A stretch of DNA of 64,000 nt, taken from positions 1,152,591-1,216,590 of the forward strand of contig NW_025064881.1 in assembly GCF_019112545.1 (NCBI RefSeq). Direction: 5' to 3'. Position 1 is the first letter of the stretch; each line of letters opens with the position of its first letter. A model generated the notes under the pieces. That model saw only the letters and a program-made list of their open reading frames with translations, was not told the DNA's origin and made no database searches. This stretch comes from Guyanagaster necrorhizus (Eukaryota; Basidiomycota; Agaricomycetes; Agaricales; Physalacriaceae). The position numbers and the translations under genes were made by a program. Below are positions 49,583-62,900 of the stretch, in pieces.

Positions 49583-49812
49583 TTTGAAGGAGTCTTCTTG
49601 TCCATGTATATCCCATTTTACTGTCTGCTTAGCAGCACCATGCAATTTACTCTGTCACCTGAAGAGGCCGGACTTTCACTTGTAAACAAAGTAACTCCTC
49701 ATAATATTATTTCAGGAGGTGGAGCAAGGTCATTTATCAACTATAAAAAGAAAAGGAAATAAGAAGCTTGCTATTAGGAATTTGAGTCGCGACTCGCGAC
49801 CGTGGTGGTGCA
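49583..49812 (+). repeat. Right direct repeat flanking the F-box/LRR gene
   Basis: Partner of 46983-47233. It lies upstream of the F-box/LRR start and just before SRP14. After it, GTCGCGACTCGCGACCGTGG is followed by a second GTCGCGACGCG, extending the similarity to the Cys-free GTCGCGACCG segment of the left copy. Confidence 0.7.
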
Positions 49813-49897
49813 TAGTCGCGACGCGTGGGAATTGCCGGAGCCGCTGACCACGTGGAACTTGCACTTGTTTCCCTGCTATCACTGTGTTCGATGCAGC

Positions 49898-50550
49898 ATG
49901 CAGCTGGTGGACAACGACAAAGCAAGTATTTCCTGTCTTCATTGAGAATCTTTCTGATACTCTTTCCAGTTTCTCCAAAAACTTTCTGAACTGTTTGAAT
50001 CGTCGAAAGACAAGGGATCGATATGGCTCACGCATAAACGACGTACGTGTTGGATCAATTCGTTCGCTGCCAGGTCAACCTGAGGAGCACGTCCTTTGCT
50101 TTTCAGTTACACGTGATGGGGAAGACTCCGCAATGAAGCACGAGGAAGGCAGGGAAGACGTGCGGGAATATCCATGTCTTGTTCGCCTGTCCGATGGCGG
50201 CAAAGTCAAAATTTCAACTAGGGTACGTAGTCTCCATTTATCTTCACCGCGTAAACTGATAAAGTATGTAGGTGACCTCTGGAGATCTACGTAAATTTCA
50301 TAGCGCGTATGGTTCCCTGCTCAAGGCATCAATGACGACTCTACGGAAAAGAGACAAAAAGCGGGAGAAACAGCGCGCGGAGGAGGCTGCTCATCGGAAA
50401 AAGAAGCTTTCTGAACCCATCGTTGTGGAAGGTAAAAAGAGAGGGAACGGTCGACGGAAACGGCAGAGGATGATGAAGGCTGCTGTTAAGCAGCAGGCAG
50501 CGGTTCAAAAACTCCAGGAGCGGGAGGAGGCCAAGGCCAAGGCTTTGTAG
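49898..50550 (+). CDS. SRP14: Signal recognition particle subunit SRP14
   Basis: Part of the Alu domain of SRP, which pauses translation of secretory proteins in the cytosol. ATG 49898 opens MQLVDNDK. The first intron (about 49922-49970) starts GCAAGT, a GC-AG intron, and splices to FLQKLSELFESSKDKGSIWL. A second intron (about 50040-50109) gives THKRLTRDGED. The third joins LSDGGKVKISTR to VTSGDLRKFHSAYGSLLKA. SMTTLRKRDKKREKQRAEE and a long Lys/Arg/Ala-rich tail follow, ending at TAG 50548-50550. The core text matches SRP14; the basic tail is longer than in yeast. An overlapping ATG at 49891 is out of frame. Confidence 0.9.
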
Positions 50551-50758
50551 CCCTCATTTAGGCTGTGTATATGTCGTGTTGTATGTATTCTACGGTTGTT
50601 CACATAATGAATATGTTGATAGCGACAGGTACATTTGGCACGTTTCCGAAGCATCCTCTGCTACTTCCTAGTAGACTAGCCTTATTCCATATCTTCAGAC
50701 CCGCGCACACATGATCCATCCGTTCGGAACCAAAGATTTCCGGTAGATTGAAATGTAT

Positions 50759-52745
50759 CTAAGGAAACTTTTGACTCGGAAAACTATTTCTCCTTCGGAG
50801 GACTTGGCCTTCCACAGAGGTGTACAGGAACTGATTCTGGAAGCACGTGCAAGCCAGGACTACGGTTAGACGTTGCCGTATCTGGCATACACGCACTACA
50901 GCTCTAGCGTTTTCGACACTGGATGACGAGATACGCAAATTTCTGACAGACCATGGCTCCTGATACAGAACAGTGCGCCAGACCATTTCGTACTCGGTAA
51001 TAGTGCCAGTGGGGAACCGCCAGTCCTCTGGATGACAACTGTGCATAAGAACACGAGGATATCTTAGTTGAAAACTATATGTCGAGCAGTCGAAGACCAA
51101 AACCGCCAGGTCCTTGAAGATTGCAACTGACATTCGAATTACGAGTAGAGTTTGAAGTTCGGAAGCCTTAGTCTCCTGCCAATCTGCAACAATTTCTTCG
51201 GTGTGCGTCGGGGGCTCAGCAAGATACCTCTTCATCATGTAGTTTGTTGAATATAAGGCCGGAGAAAGTGAGCTGAGAGCAATATCTGCGAAATTGGGCA
51301 TCACCAGATGGGATTCGGAGGAAAAGGTAATGTACATCGGGTCCTCCGAATAAACGAGACCTGCTTTCAATAGCATCCATCGAGCCTTTTGGCTTTAAGT
51401 GATTCCATCAACTCAATCATAGCTGGTTCTATTGCGGACCAGACTAGACAAGAGGTGCCAACACTATTAGCCTCAAAATTGGTCAGAAAGCAAGACCTAC
51501 TTCGATCCGTAAGTGGCTTGACTTGCCAAACCAACTTGTGACGGCGCAGGACAGTCTCATTATCCATTTCTTTGATCTCTTCACCCCAGCCGAGGGCTGC
51601 TAGGCGTTCGACTACACTGTTAGCAACAAGATAAGCAATATCATCGGCACAAGTCCCAGACGACTCACTTATCACCCCTTGCAACACGAAGCGAATTGAG
51701 CTTGTCTGCATGTTCAGCAGCCCGGTCGGAGGCCCACTTCTCGCAAGCATCAGAATGCTAACAATTATGGTTTCATTGACATATTGCGTCAACAGGGGAA
51801 AGTTCTCAGCGTACTTCAACAAGTCTCCAATAAGAAGTTTCTATTTCATCGAACCACAGGTCACAACCATGACAGAGGCATTCCTCTAGTGCATTGATCG
51901 ATGGCGTATGGTAGAATGTCTCGCAACGTTTTCGACCTGCGGAAGTGTTGCATATCGTCAGCTCTTTCACGACGATGAATGTCCATACTTACGACCTATA
52001 TTCGTATTCAGTATAAAACGAGGAACGAGCTGTAGCATCTCATCAGGAAGTTCGTAGGGGTCCTTGGTTCTGAGAGTGCACAGATAAATGCAAAGATTGG
52101 GGGGTACAGCAGACTGCTGTTGGACGTACACATCAGGGCTGTTATATAGACAAATCCTGCAGTACCGCAGCCTAAACTGCCATTGGACAAGTTTCGTTGG
52201 TGCAAAACAGTTCTGCGACAGTTGTATAAGCCGTGAGACATATCAGAAAACAGGCTACATACTTGACAGTGGTTGTCAAAGACCAGGCTCGCATATCGTG
52301 GCTCTATCATATCGTCTGGTAATGGAGGTAAGTCTTTAACATTTTCGCGGGCACTTTTCCAGATGAAACTGGATTGACGCTGGAGAAGAAGGGTACGGAG
52401 GTCTTTGGTCGTTCGGCTCAAGCGAAGGAGATCAAGGGGCTCGAGATGTTGAAAGATCTAAGCCCAACATTGGTCATGCCGCCACAGAGGTCCGTCGGAG
52501 CTCACCTCAAAGAGGACATCAAGCGGAGTCTCAGCCACTTTTGTCAGGACTCCCTTTCGTCGACGCGTCGGGGGTTTCGATGACTTGTGATTCCCTGAAT
52601 CCGAGTCAGCTCTGAGTTCAGACTTGGGCTTTTCAGTGCGCTGCTTCTTAGTCCTATGCTTGACTGGAGCTGGGACCGGCTCTGGACTGTCGTTATCTGC
52701 AGCAATTGTCTTCCTTACACGTCTCGAGTGCCTCGGTGAAATCAT
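50759..52745 (-). CDS. F-box protein 2, paralogue of F-box protein 1; C-terminus truncated or decayed
   Basis: ATG 52745 opens MISPRHSRRVRKTIAADNDS and a basic leader. The F-box is ETPLDVLFE, an intron, then LEPLDLLRLSRTTKDLRTLL. The family segment SFIWKSARENVKDLPPLPDD then MIEPRYASLVFDNHCQ follows, then cysteine-containing exons, CEKWASDRAAEHADKLNSLR, VVERLAALGWGEEIKEMDNE and RRHKLVWQVKPLTDR. A long last exon has SVENARAVVRVC. In F-box protein 1 the equivalent point continues to two Cys/His motifs. Here the frame that follows (QIRQRLTVVLACTC..) lacks them, and the gene stops near 50759. A frameshift or truncation is likely, though unseen 3' introns cannot be excluded. Confidence 0.65.
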
Positions 52746-53398
52746 AACGAATGAAGTAGAAGCTAGCCTTTCGTTGTCGCGGTGGTGGTACCGATTCAAG
52801 GAGCAAAATCTCGGACTGACTCGTACACAACCACGTGACTTTGTCTGAATCGCCGGAACTCGCCAGTCTCTTAAATTTCTTTGTACAAGTCGCTCGCCGA
52901 TATAAAGACTTTTGCGGCACGCTAGAGCCGGTCGTTTGAAGAGATTGTACTGCATCGGCCGCTTGTAGGAACTTACCAACAAGGTCAGACCCGACGTAGT
53001 ATCGCAAAATGGCATAGCAAATATCTATTCCAGTCGCGTGCCCCGTTCTCTGTAGCTACCAATGTCTCGCGTGAAGGACATTTAGCATATAGTGCGTTTG
53101 TTCAAAAATTCTGCAGTTGTTTGCTTTTTATATTATTTCTTATGGGAAGCAAAAACGATCCTATGCGATATCTCTGGACCGTTACTGCAAGAAGTGTCTG
53201 GCGTGGAATCATTCGTTGCTGTGGATCCAACCCGAACTAGGTGAAGGGTTTTTTTGGAGGATCTTTGCTTGGTCGTGAATTCTGGAGGAACGTTCGAGGG
53301 GGCGGCGATTCGGGTGCTCGAGCGTTCCGATCGCATTGTATGAAGCACCTGGTGTCACAGACTTCAATAGCTCAGGGCTATTCTTCGAGCACTGATCT

Positions 53399-54007
53399 TG
53401 AAATCGTACAAAAATCGCTCTATCCTTGAAAGTAGAGCTTTACGAGAAAATAAGGAATGCGCTTAGGTGTGTATATTTCTTACGGCCTTCTTTGATACTA
53501 ATCATGGTCGTGTCTAGGACAACAAGCGCAGGTCGACTTGCCACATACGGTGTTACCCTTGTGGGTTGGCCATCTACTATACCGATGGTTAATCCCTCCA
53601 ACCTGAAGGCCGGCCAGAGCAGGGAGCTGACGCTTCTCGAAAACGGGACTATGAAACTTGTATGGATATACATTTCTCGAGAGCAAGATGGGGTGCAGCC
53701 ATCGACGTCTAGTACGGAGGATGACCCCGACTCGTTTTCGTGGGCTCTCCAGTTCGATGACACTCTGTCGGTGAGGTCGTTTTACCCTAGTCCAAACGCT
53801 ATTTACCATTCTTCCAAGGACCTGGATGCAGCTACAGAATCATCAGATGCCACGAAAAGACAGCCAGGAGATGTCTGGACGTTCACGATCTCCGGTTGTT
53901 TCAGGACCGAGAAAACGACCAAAGTTATTAGAACATGCGATGGAACCGGACTCGAGTTAAATAACACGCTGCATTCCTTGCCTGCTATTAGATTAGTTAT
54001 CGCGTAG
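53399..54007 (+). CDS. Uncharacterised protein, 5' end unresolved
   Basis: An intron at about 53467-53518 (GTGTGTAT..GTCTAG) joins LYEKIRNALR to TTSAGRLATYGVTLVGWPST. The long exon has NPSNLKAGQSRELTLLENGT, an acidic Ser/Thr stretch and RQPGDVWTFTISGCF, and stops at TAG 54005-54007. The start codon was not found: the frame opens after a stop near 53398, and an upstream ATG exon at 53142 (MGSKNDPMRYLWTVTARSVW) may or may not join. I know no family. Confidence 0.4.
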
Positions 54008-54116
54008 TAATGACCAGAAAAAGGCTAGTGGAGGCCAGTCACCGAGTAGAACCAATAGACTGGGTGTCATCAAATATCGCGGGCCGAGGCCAAGACCTTT
54101 TCTATCCCTGACCACC

Positions 54117-55529
54117 ATGTTCTCCTCCATCTTTTCGTGAGTATCGAATATCGTACTCGCTGCATCTTCTAATATGCATCAGCACTTCGCCACCTGTTGA
54201 CGCCAAGGCGCCCAATTTCCGTCCTGTGTCGGATGCTTTCAAGGAGGATGAGCTCTTTGGCGAACTGACCCCCAAGGACACAGAATGGGCCTGTGCTGGT
54301 GGATTCATCACAGAGACGCAGATATTCTACACGACGACTGAGGATGGCATTTCTCTTATGTGCCAAGTAATTCATTCTGTAGGGTGCGCGTCTGTCTCCT
54401 GCACGTTACCGTTCTGCGCTGATGTTGATTCAGTGTCTGGTATCCGACCATTCAGTTCACCTGCAAATGGCACAATCCAAAGACTGGCGAGACTATCTGG
54501 AAGTCTATCAACGTATCCAACTTCGTTACACCACCCCCAGGTCTTGATAAACGCTCCAGCAAGGCTGATCAGTTCTCCATCACCCACAAGGATGCCCCTG
54601 GCACCGACTTTCCAGAATCCTACCTCATCACCGCCAATCTTGCCACCGACCTCCAAATTGGCCTCGAGATCTCTCGTCCTGCCTCCGTTCCTGGTTGGAA
54701 ACTAGGAAAAGGCGAGAAAGGAGGCTTTTCCTATTTCGGATCCAATCCTGCCAGTCCCGAAGGATATGTTGTCCATCGATTCTGGCCACGTTTCCGTGCG
54801 AATGGCCATTTTATTTACAAGGGGCAGGCTAATGTCGTCAAAGGCCCGGGCATGTTTGTGCATGCGATCCAGGGGATGCGGCCCGATCTTGTTGCATCCG
54901 CATGGAACTTTGCCAACTTTCAGAGTGATGAGCATGGTGGTGTATCCGCTATTCAGATGGAGTTTACGACAACAGACGCCTATGGAAAGCATAGATCTAG
55001 ATCGGGGGGTGTTGTAGTCAATGTTGGTTCGCTAGTCGTTAACGGCCAGCTGGTCTGCGTGACGGGAGAGACCAAGTGGACGAAAGACGAATCGTCAGCT
55101 TCCAACATTGTATGCAGGGCTACTCATTTGAAGCATGCATTGGACAAGGATACGGGGTACAAGAGGCCTGGCGAACTCTTGTTTGAATGGGCGGGACCAT
55201 CTGTCCTTCTCGGTCAATCAGGAAACTATTCGGCAAAACTATCAGTGGATGTGGGAGATGTGGAGAACCCCAAGGGTCTGATTGAAAAGGTCGATGTTAT
55301 GGCGGAAATACCATATGTTATCAAGGCGGCAGTGAACTATGTTGCTGGCACGAAGCCTTACATCTACCAGGTGGGTATCTGTCTTTCCCTTCTGTCTACC
55401 ATATCTGATATCTTTTATCAGTGGTTCAATCCTGGGAAGCTGACGATCACTGAACCTGGATCGGATAAACCGGTACAAGTTGATGGACTAATCTATACCG
55501 AGGCTACCTTCATTTCAAAGCAACATTGA
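54117..55529 (+). CDS. SVF1: SVF1-like survival factor (lipocalin-fold, Svf1 family)
   Basis: Svf1 is a cytosolic and membrane-contact protein needed for survival under oxidative stress, linked to ceramide transport in yeast. ATG 54117 opens MFSSIF. An intron leads to PVDAKAPNFRPVSDAFKEDE. Next come LTPKDTEWACAGGFITETQI, FYTTTEDGISLMCQVIHS, then after short introns FSITHKDAPGTDFPESYLIT, SPEGYVVHRFWPRFRANGHF, GPGMFVHAIQGMRPDLVASA, WNFANFQSDEHGGVSAIQME and KHALDKDTGYKRPGELLFEW. The end is DGLIYTEATFISKQH, with TGA 55527-55529. The full family pattern, including the Trp-rich centre, is present. Confidence 0.88.
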
Positions 55530-56231
55530 ATTTGTCTCCTTTACTCACTTATGGAGATTTCTCCCTGTTACATGGCATACAATACTTGAGTGTAATACAA
55601 CTAGCAGCGATCCATAAAGATTTGATGCAGATCATAGCGGGTAACATAGAAATGTCAATTGCATGATATTTATTATAATATCATTCATCAAAATCTAAAT
55701 TGGCAAATGAAAGCAAACTTTGGTTTGGCTGATATGATAGCACTTTTTCCTCTCTCAAAGCCTTCAAGTTGTTTGCAAATGCACTTCAGGATTTTTTTGT
55801 CCTGTTTGCATTGGTTGTAATGGCTGACTCCACTGGAATCTGAATAAGATGCTGGATAATTCTAAACACCCTCTCCCTCTTACCATTGTGACTAAGTACT
55901 CTCATCTGACAACTATTGCTGGTCATGTCTATTGTCATACCATTACTTCTGGCATCATTGCTTGTCTCTTTTATTCCTGCTGTCAGTAATCTGTTTATCA
56001 TGACATCATTGTTTGTTGACCTTTATCTACATTTGAGATACCAATACCTTGTCAATGATATTGCCAAAAGCCTGCAATCAAGTTCAGATCATTAAATAGT
56101 ACTACAGGCTCAGAAGAATGCCAGCTTGGCCACATATAATCAGGGTTTGCCATTCCAGAAGATGGTAGTGAGTATATTGAAGATTATTTTTGTCACAGAA
56201 AAAGGCAAGTTGGTCTCAGTGCTGTCTTATT

Positions 56232-56903
56232 TGTTGGAATCTGCAAGAGAATTTAAGCAATTCAGCATTCCAGCATCCTGAGTAAGAAAAGAATCTGAGG
56301 GAAATTACAGGAATTAGATAGAAATTACTAGAAAAGGTGTAGTCTAGTATAAATATGAGAAGTCAATGGGGAAACTCAGGAGTTTGTAATCTAAAGACTA
56401 AAGGTCTTATAAGCATGTATTCTGGATACAGTCCAAATCTCAATATTATCCTTGATAACAAATGTGTTAGACCTGCTTGACATATGATCCTATATATGTG
56501 ATAAACTGACACTGTATTGTATTCATACAGTCATGTCAAAGTCCACTTCTTTGTGTATTTGGTGTGTGTCAAGGCTTTAGGATGGTTAAGCTTGAGAGAA
56601 GAGAAGTATAGAATAAACTTATAGCTCAAAGCTGGACTACTACAGCAAGAGCTATTCTACTTATGTACTGTCCAGGTTGTTGATAAATATAACTACTGTC
56701 TATTGTACTGCTCTGTGCTATACTGCTTGTTCTACCTGGTCATCAGAGAGTAGACAATGAGGTATTGTTCATAGGCAAAGTGACTGAGTACAATGGTGCT
56801 GTCTACCTGTTGTGATTATATAATCTTCCCACACCTGCAAGTAGATGCTCAAGATAAGATGGGTGCCTTGATAAGATAAAGAAATAAGGAAAAAATCATA
56901 ACA
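56232..56903 (-). repeat. Inferred 3' LTR of the Ty3/gypsy element
   Basis: Read on the minus strand, a purine-rich run GGGAGGG lies just after the end of the polyprotein. Four bases later TGTTATGATTTTTT opens a possible LTR, and ATTCCAACA closes it about 670 bases on, giving TG..CA ends. It includes ATTATATAATC as a possible TATA box (near 56817). The other LTR is outside the window, so the limits cannot be verified. Confidence 0.4.
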
Positions 56904-59900
56904 TCACCCTCCCATTAAGACCATTGTCCTGATGGATCAATTAATGGAAATTTCATAATCATGTATAGCATTGTCTATATTCATATTGCATTTATAGATC
57001 CACTGGTTGGATTCTGATCCATAGCCTTTCTATTTGACCAAGTAGTAGGCAACAGTGCAGCTGTCTCTGCCACATGCTTGAACTTTCTGCAATTTATGGT
57101 CAAAAATCTGTTCTACCTTGTAATGTTCTTCATCCTCAATCAGATTAGACTCTGGAGGAGGAGGGTTTTCCTGATTAGAAAAGCCAGGTGTGATATAAGG
57201 GGCAAGGAGTGTTTCATTGAAGACTAGGTGAACATGCCAGAAATCCAGTATTTTTAGGTGGTATGCAGAAGCATCAACTTTCATCAGCATCAGAAATGGT
57301 CCAGTGCATTTGTCAGCAAATTTATGTTTTGGATGGGAAAGGTGAAGGTTGATGGTGTCTAGCCAAACCTTGTCATTGATGGAATATTTGTGTGCTGGAT
57401 GGTGATGTTTATCATATTGCACTTTTATAGTGGCAGTGGCTTTTTTGAAGGCAGTGTGTGTCTCAGTATGAATGGAAGTCATTAGATCTGCAAAGTTGGA
57501 TGATGTGAGGGTCATAGTTCTGTGTCAGTTGATAATCATGGTATATGGATAACATCCATGATTAATGAAGAAGAGAGTCTTGCTGATTGCAGAATGAATG
57601 TGGTTATCATACTGAAATGCTGCTAAAGTAAGCTATTTGGTCTAATGTCTTGTCAATGGTTGATAAACATCCAAAGGTACTTTTTAATCTCTTGGTTAAC
57701 ACACTCTGTCTGCCTATTGGTTTGTGAGTGATAAGTGGTTGAGGCATTGCTTTGGATGTTAAGAAGGTGACAGAGATCATTTAGGAATTTTGACATGAAT
57801 TGTGGGCCCCAGTCCAAAATGATGACTTGAGGCATTCTGTATTTCACATAGACTTTATCACATAGTATCTTTGCTCATCCTTTTGATGTTAATTTTGTTG
57901 AACATGTGATTGGAATGATTGCCTTAGAAAATCAGTTAATAATGATGATGATGGCATTATAGCTGTTGCAATTTGGCAGTCCAGTGACCATATCAACTGA
58001 GATGTGGGTCCAGAGCTCTCTAGAGACTTCATTCAGATGAAGTGGAGCAGCTCATGCTTGTATGCTTGACTTGGTCTGTTGACAAGTCTCACATCTCTTA
58101 ATATACTTCTTGATGTTTTATCTCATTTTTGGCCACTAATACTCTCTTAGCATCAACTCCTTTATCTTTGCAATTCCTGGATGTCCTGCAGTGACATGGT
58201 CATGAGATATAGTGATAATCTCTTCTCAGAGCATGTGATCTCAGAGAATATAGAATTGATTGTCATAATAAATTAGGTCCTCTGATTTAGTCATGCCCTG
58301 TTCATGATTGATAGAGAGGGCAATATGTTAATCCCATGACTCCATTTGTTGTGCCATACTTTTGATCTACTCATGTATTTCCTTCTCTGTTGGCATTATT
58401 ATGGCTCTGAAATGCTCTGGCTTCAAGAGCATTATCCTGCCATTGTCTTCTCTCTTTTAATCATGATCAGGCTGATGACTTAATAAGTCTGCCTTTTTGT
58501 TTGCTGTTTCCATCTTATGGTGTAGGATGTACTAGTACTGCAAGAGCTCAGTGACTCATCAAGTCTGTCATTGGTTGAGCTTCTGTAGTGATCAAAAGTA
58601 GTGTAAGTTTTGATGATCAGTCCAGATCTTAAAGGTGTGGATGGTGCTGATCAGGTAATGCCTCCATTCAGCAAGTGCAAGCATGATGATGAGTAGCTCC
58701 TTGTTATAAATCTTATATTGCATTCAGTAGTGGTGAGTGCCTTTGAGAAGAAGACAATGGGTCACTATTTTCTGTCCTGTTTCTATGAAAGTATAGCTCC
58801 TATCACTCCTTCACATGAATCAGCCTCAACTCTGAATCATCCCTCTTCTGTTGGTATTGCTAATACCATGTCTTTGGCTAACTACCTTTTCAGGTCTTTG
58901 AATACCAACTGCTGAGCTATTCCTCAGGACTGAGAGGTGTTCCCTGTGAGTTGCATCATAGAGTGGACAATCTTGCTGTAATCTCAGATAAATCAGCAAT
59001 AGAAATTTGTAAATCTGAGGAATGATTGTAACTCCTTCTTCTTGGTCAGCATCAGCCACTCCATCACTTCTGCAACCTTGACTGGATCCATTTGAATGTT
59101 TCCTTCACTGATAATGACTCAAAGGTACTCAGTTTCTAGTACCTCAAACTTGCACTTCTTAGCTTTGAGGAAGAGTTTGTGCTTCCTCATCAACTCTAGT
59201 ATCTGTCATACAAGTTGTCAATGTTCATTCTGATCTTTAGACATGATCAGAATGTTGTCCAGGTAAATAGTAATCTTCTCAGTTGATATGAGATTCTTGA
59301 AAATATCATTCATCATCTATTGAAAGGTGGCAGAGAAGTTTGTCAGTCTGAAAAATATGACTATGAGCTCAAAAAGCCCTTGGTTGGTTCAGAATGCTGC
59401 CTTCCATTCATCTCCCTCTTTGATCCAGACATTGTTATATTCTCATCATACATCTAACTTAGTGTAATATTTTGCCTCTCAGAGTTTATCCATCAACTCT
59501 GAGATCAAGGAAAGCAGATAGCAGTTCTTGATCATCATTTCATTTAGCTTTTGGTAGTTCTAAACTGGCCAGAGTTTACTATCCTTCTTTTTAACAAAGA
59601 AGAAGGAGGAGGCCATGAAGGACTTTGATGGTTGGATCCTTCCACTAAAAAGATTCTTATCCAGAAACTTGTCAAGTTTCTGTTGTTCCAGTGATATGCA
59701 GGCTACATGTCCAGCTCTATAATTTACAAATTCTGCATAATACACTAGAATATGCTAGTAACTGAGGATCATTAGCCAGTAGAGGACTATGGCTGAGGCT
59801 CTGAGCTGATAGTCATGCTAGTCACCAATACTAAGTCCAAATTTGGACTTTGTAAAAATAACATGGCCTAAAGATAAAAATCCTAAGTCAGGTTTGAACT

Positions 59901-62900
59901 TAGAAAAGTTTAGCACCACACCTTGGAAAATACTAAGTCCAAGTTGGACTTAAAAATGGTACCTCAAATGGGGCCAATTCTACATGCCACTAAGACAAGT
60001 ATATTCTAAGACAGCTAGAGATATAATACCATAGCTGGTTGTGGAGTATTGAGTAGAGATAGCATCATCCAAGAGCAGTAAGAAGAGAGACTCAATGATC
60101 TATGGCTAGCACTGTGAGTTTTGACTCAAATGCCTAAGTCCAAATTTTCTAGATATCAGGTGATCTAAGAGACTTAGAATTGAGAGGAATAGAGTGGATA
60201 GAACCAGTTGACCGGGCCTGATTGATCAAGCTACTAAGAATAACTCAGAGGATTAAAACTTTGAGTAGACAGAAAGGAGTTAGGTACCCACAGGCACTGT
60301 AGGCTTAAAATAAAGCTGTGCAGTGGCCAGGTGGGTCTGGGCAAGCCTAGAGGAGTCCAGGAGTGCCGCCATTCCAGAATAATAGCATGATTCCGCTTTA
60401 AACAGGAGAAATATTATTTTGAATGCTTTATTTATAGATTCTGTACCTGTTGTTGGTGTATAAAAGAAGGGAATGAGGAGAAAATAGCAAGCAAGTGACC
60501 CACTCCCACATTCAGGCCTTCTAGCCCACTGTAGCTAGTCTCTGGAACAATGGATTTTGAGTTCTGCTTTGACTTAATGATTTATTTAAGTTGCTTTGTC
60601 ACTTAGAGAGGATTGGATTGGAATAATAACTGTATTTTGGGTTTCAGATTAATTTGGGTTCCAAACTATAAGGGTTTTGGCATCAGAGTACAAGTTCTTC
60701 AGTTTTGAGGACTGCTAGCCAGCCAAGAGTGCAGCTAGTCAAGTCTAAGTGCTTGATAGACTTAGTATTTGGGTTTCAGAGTTTATTGGGTTTTGGAATA
60801 TTCTAAGTTGATTTGGAGTGCAATTGTGCATTGGTTCTAAGTCCTAATTATACTTAAACATTGCTATAAACTACTCTCATGAGTATTGCATCTTTAAAAG
60901 CAAGATAGAGTTGAATAACTGTCTTTATAAACTGTTTCTTTGATTTTACTTAAGACTGCAAGAGTGCTTCTATCATACTCAAAACAACCAACCTCAACTG
61001 TATTTGGTGATTATGTATTGAGTGGTTAGGTGTTGGTGTTTGAGAGTTCATTCCTCATTCACTTCTCTTAGTCACTTAGCCATTACCAAGCATATCACCA
61101 GTTGCCCAAAGGAGTATATCTTGCAGTCTAGATTAGCATTGGCATTCAGGATGAGTTCAATCACATGATCTCAAAGTTTCAGCTCTGATAACTCATCAAA
61201 GTTCTCTTTGTCAAAGAGGTCTCAAAAATCTTATGCCTATTCTGGCATCATTTCTTTGAATGTCTTAGCCTTCTTTCTGGCATTTGCTTTGGCAGCTAGA
61301 TTGTTAGCTTGATGTGTTGCTCAGATGTGGATTGCTTGGTTTAGGTTGACTGTGAGAATAGTGTCTTCTCCTTCCATCTCTTCATCCTATCAGACCTCCA
61401 GAACTTCATCTAATAGCTTGAAGGGAATTTTTTAGCAGTGGCATTGTACAAAGGTGATTCACCCTGTTTTTCAATTGATCAGTAGGTTATGCCATATGAG
61501 CCAATTGTGACTGAGAAAGATCTCTTTGGATCCTAAGTCAGTCACAGCTAGATTGATCTATTCTGTGTTATCTCTGATTGTCAATCAGAGTTTAACAAAC
61601 TCTGTGATCAAATTGGCTTGGTTTTTGGTCTCATCAGCATTGTAAACAGAGATCAGACCTGCAGTGGCTTGAATTGATAGATTGTGCTTAGTGATGAAAG
61701 CATGATTGATAGAACTTCTGGTGCAGCCACTGTCGATCAGAACAGTGATAGTATGCATGAATCAGTTAGTTAGGGTCTTGATCTATACTTTTGTGGTCAG
61801 ATCCCTCCCAGCAGCCTTCTGTTGTTGAATATACTTCTTGGGCCTCTTTAGCTCATCCAGCCACTCTAATGCTTAACTCTCTTATGCCCTTCTCATCTCT
61901 TTGATCATTTTATCAATCACTTCTTTAGCTTGAATCTTGTGTACCCAGTTTTTGAGCACAGCTCTTGCCTCAGCTTCATTTTTGGTGTCTCAGATGGCTT
62001 GCTAAGTCTATTTGGTTTCAAATGGTTTTAGCCAGCCATTGAGAGTCTCTTCTTCTGTTTGACCTATGGACAGTTGAGTTTTGGGTTTTTGTGATTTCTT
62101 CAGTGTGTTTAGAGCAACAAAATCAGATATATTCAAATGTGTGTGTAAATAAGTACTTACAGAGCTAGGATAAGTCTGACCAGCAGTATTCTGGAACACA
62201 CCATTAAGTCCTTTAGCCAATTGAGTGGAATCACTCACTCATCAGTTCTATCTTTTGCCTTCTTGATTTTCATGTCCTTTCTATTTTTCTCAAGTCCATT
62301 GGCTTCTTTCTGCAGCTCAGCAATCTATGCTCATATATCTTCATGGATTTACTCTTTCTTTGAGCAATTCTATGATAGATGGCTCTTCTCTCTACAATTG
62401 AAGCACTTCCCTTCTTTTTTCAGCTGATCAATATCTATGGGCTTTTCTTGCCTGATATAAGTCATGCTGGTGGCAGTCTGCTTCACAGTATAGGAGGAGG
62501 TGAGAACTGAAGGGATGATATTAGTCTTAGCAGGAATCAGTTTGTTGTCCTTCTCTTGATGATTGAGTCTCCACTCATCCTGTTGATGGGCATTTTCTGC
62601 CTTCTGTTGGTGGCATTCTTTGTTCATCAGAGTGATCTACTTCTTCCACACTTTGTAGCTTTTCAGAATGTTGAAGCTGATGTCCAATATAATCTTGGTG
62701 TAGAAAAGTGGTACTTCCTTTTTTAGAGCTTCTACTAGTCATCTGTCTTTGCCAATGTCATCATTAACTCTGGCTAACTTGGTGAGCCATTTCAGCTCAT
62801 CAAAGTACTTGCTGGCCATCTGATCTCTCAGGTGCAGTTTCTTCATCTTGTTCTTGTAAACTTCTTGAATGGTAGGATCAGTGAACTTGTTGTGAACTAT

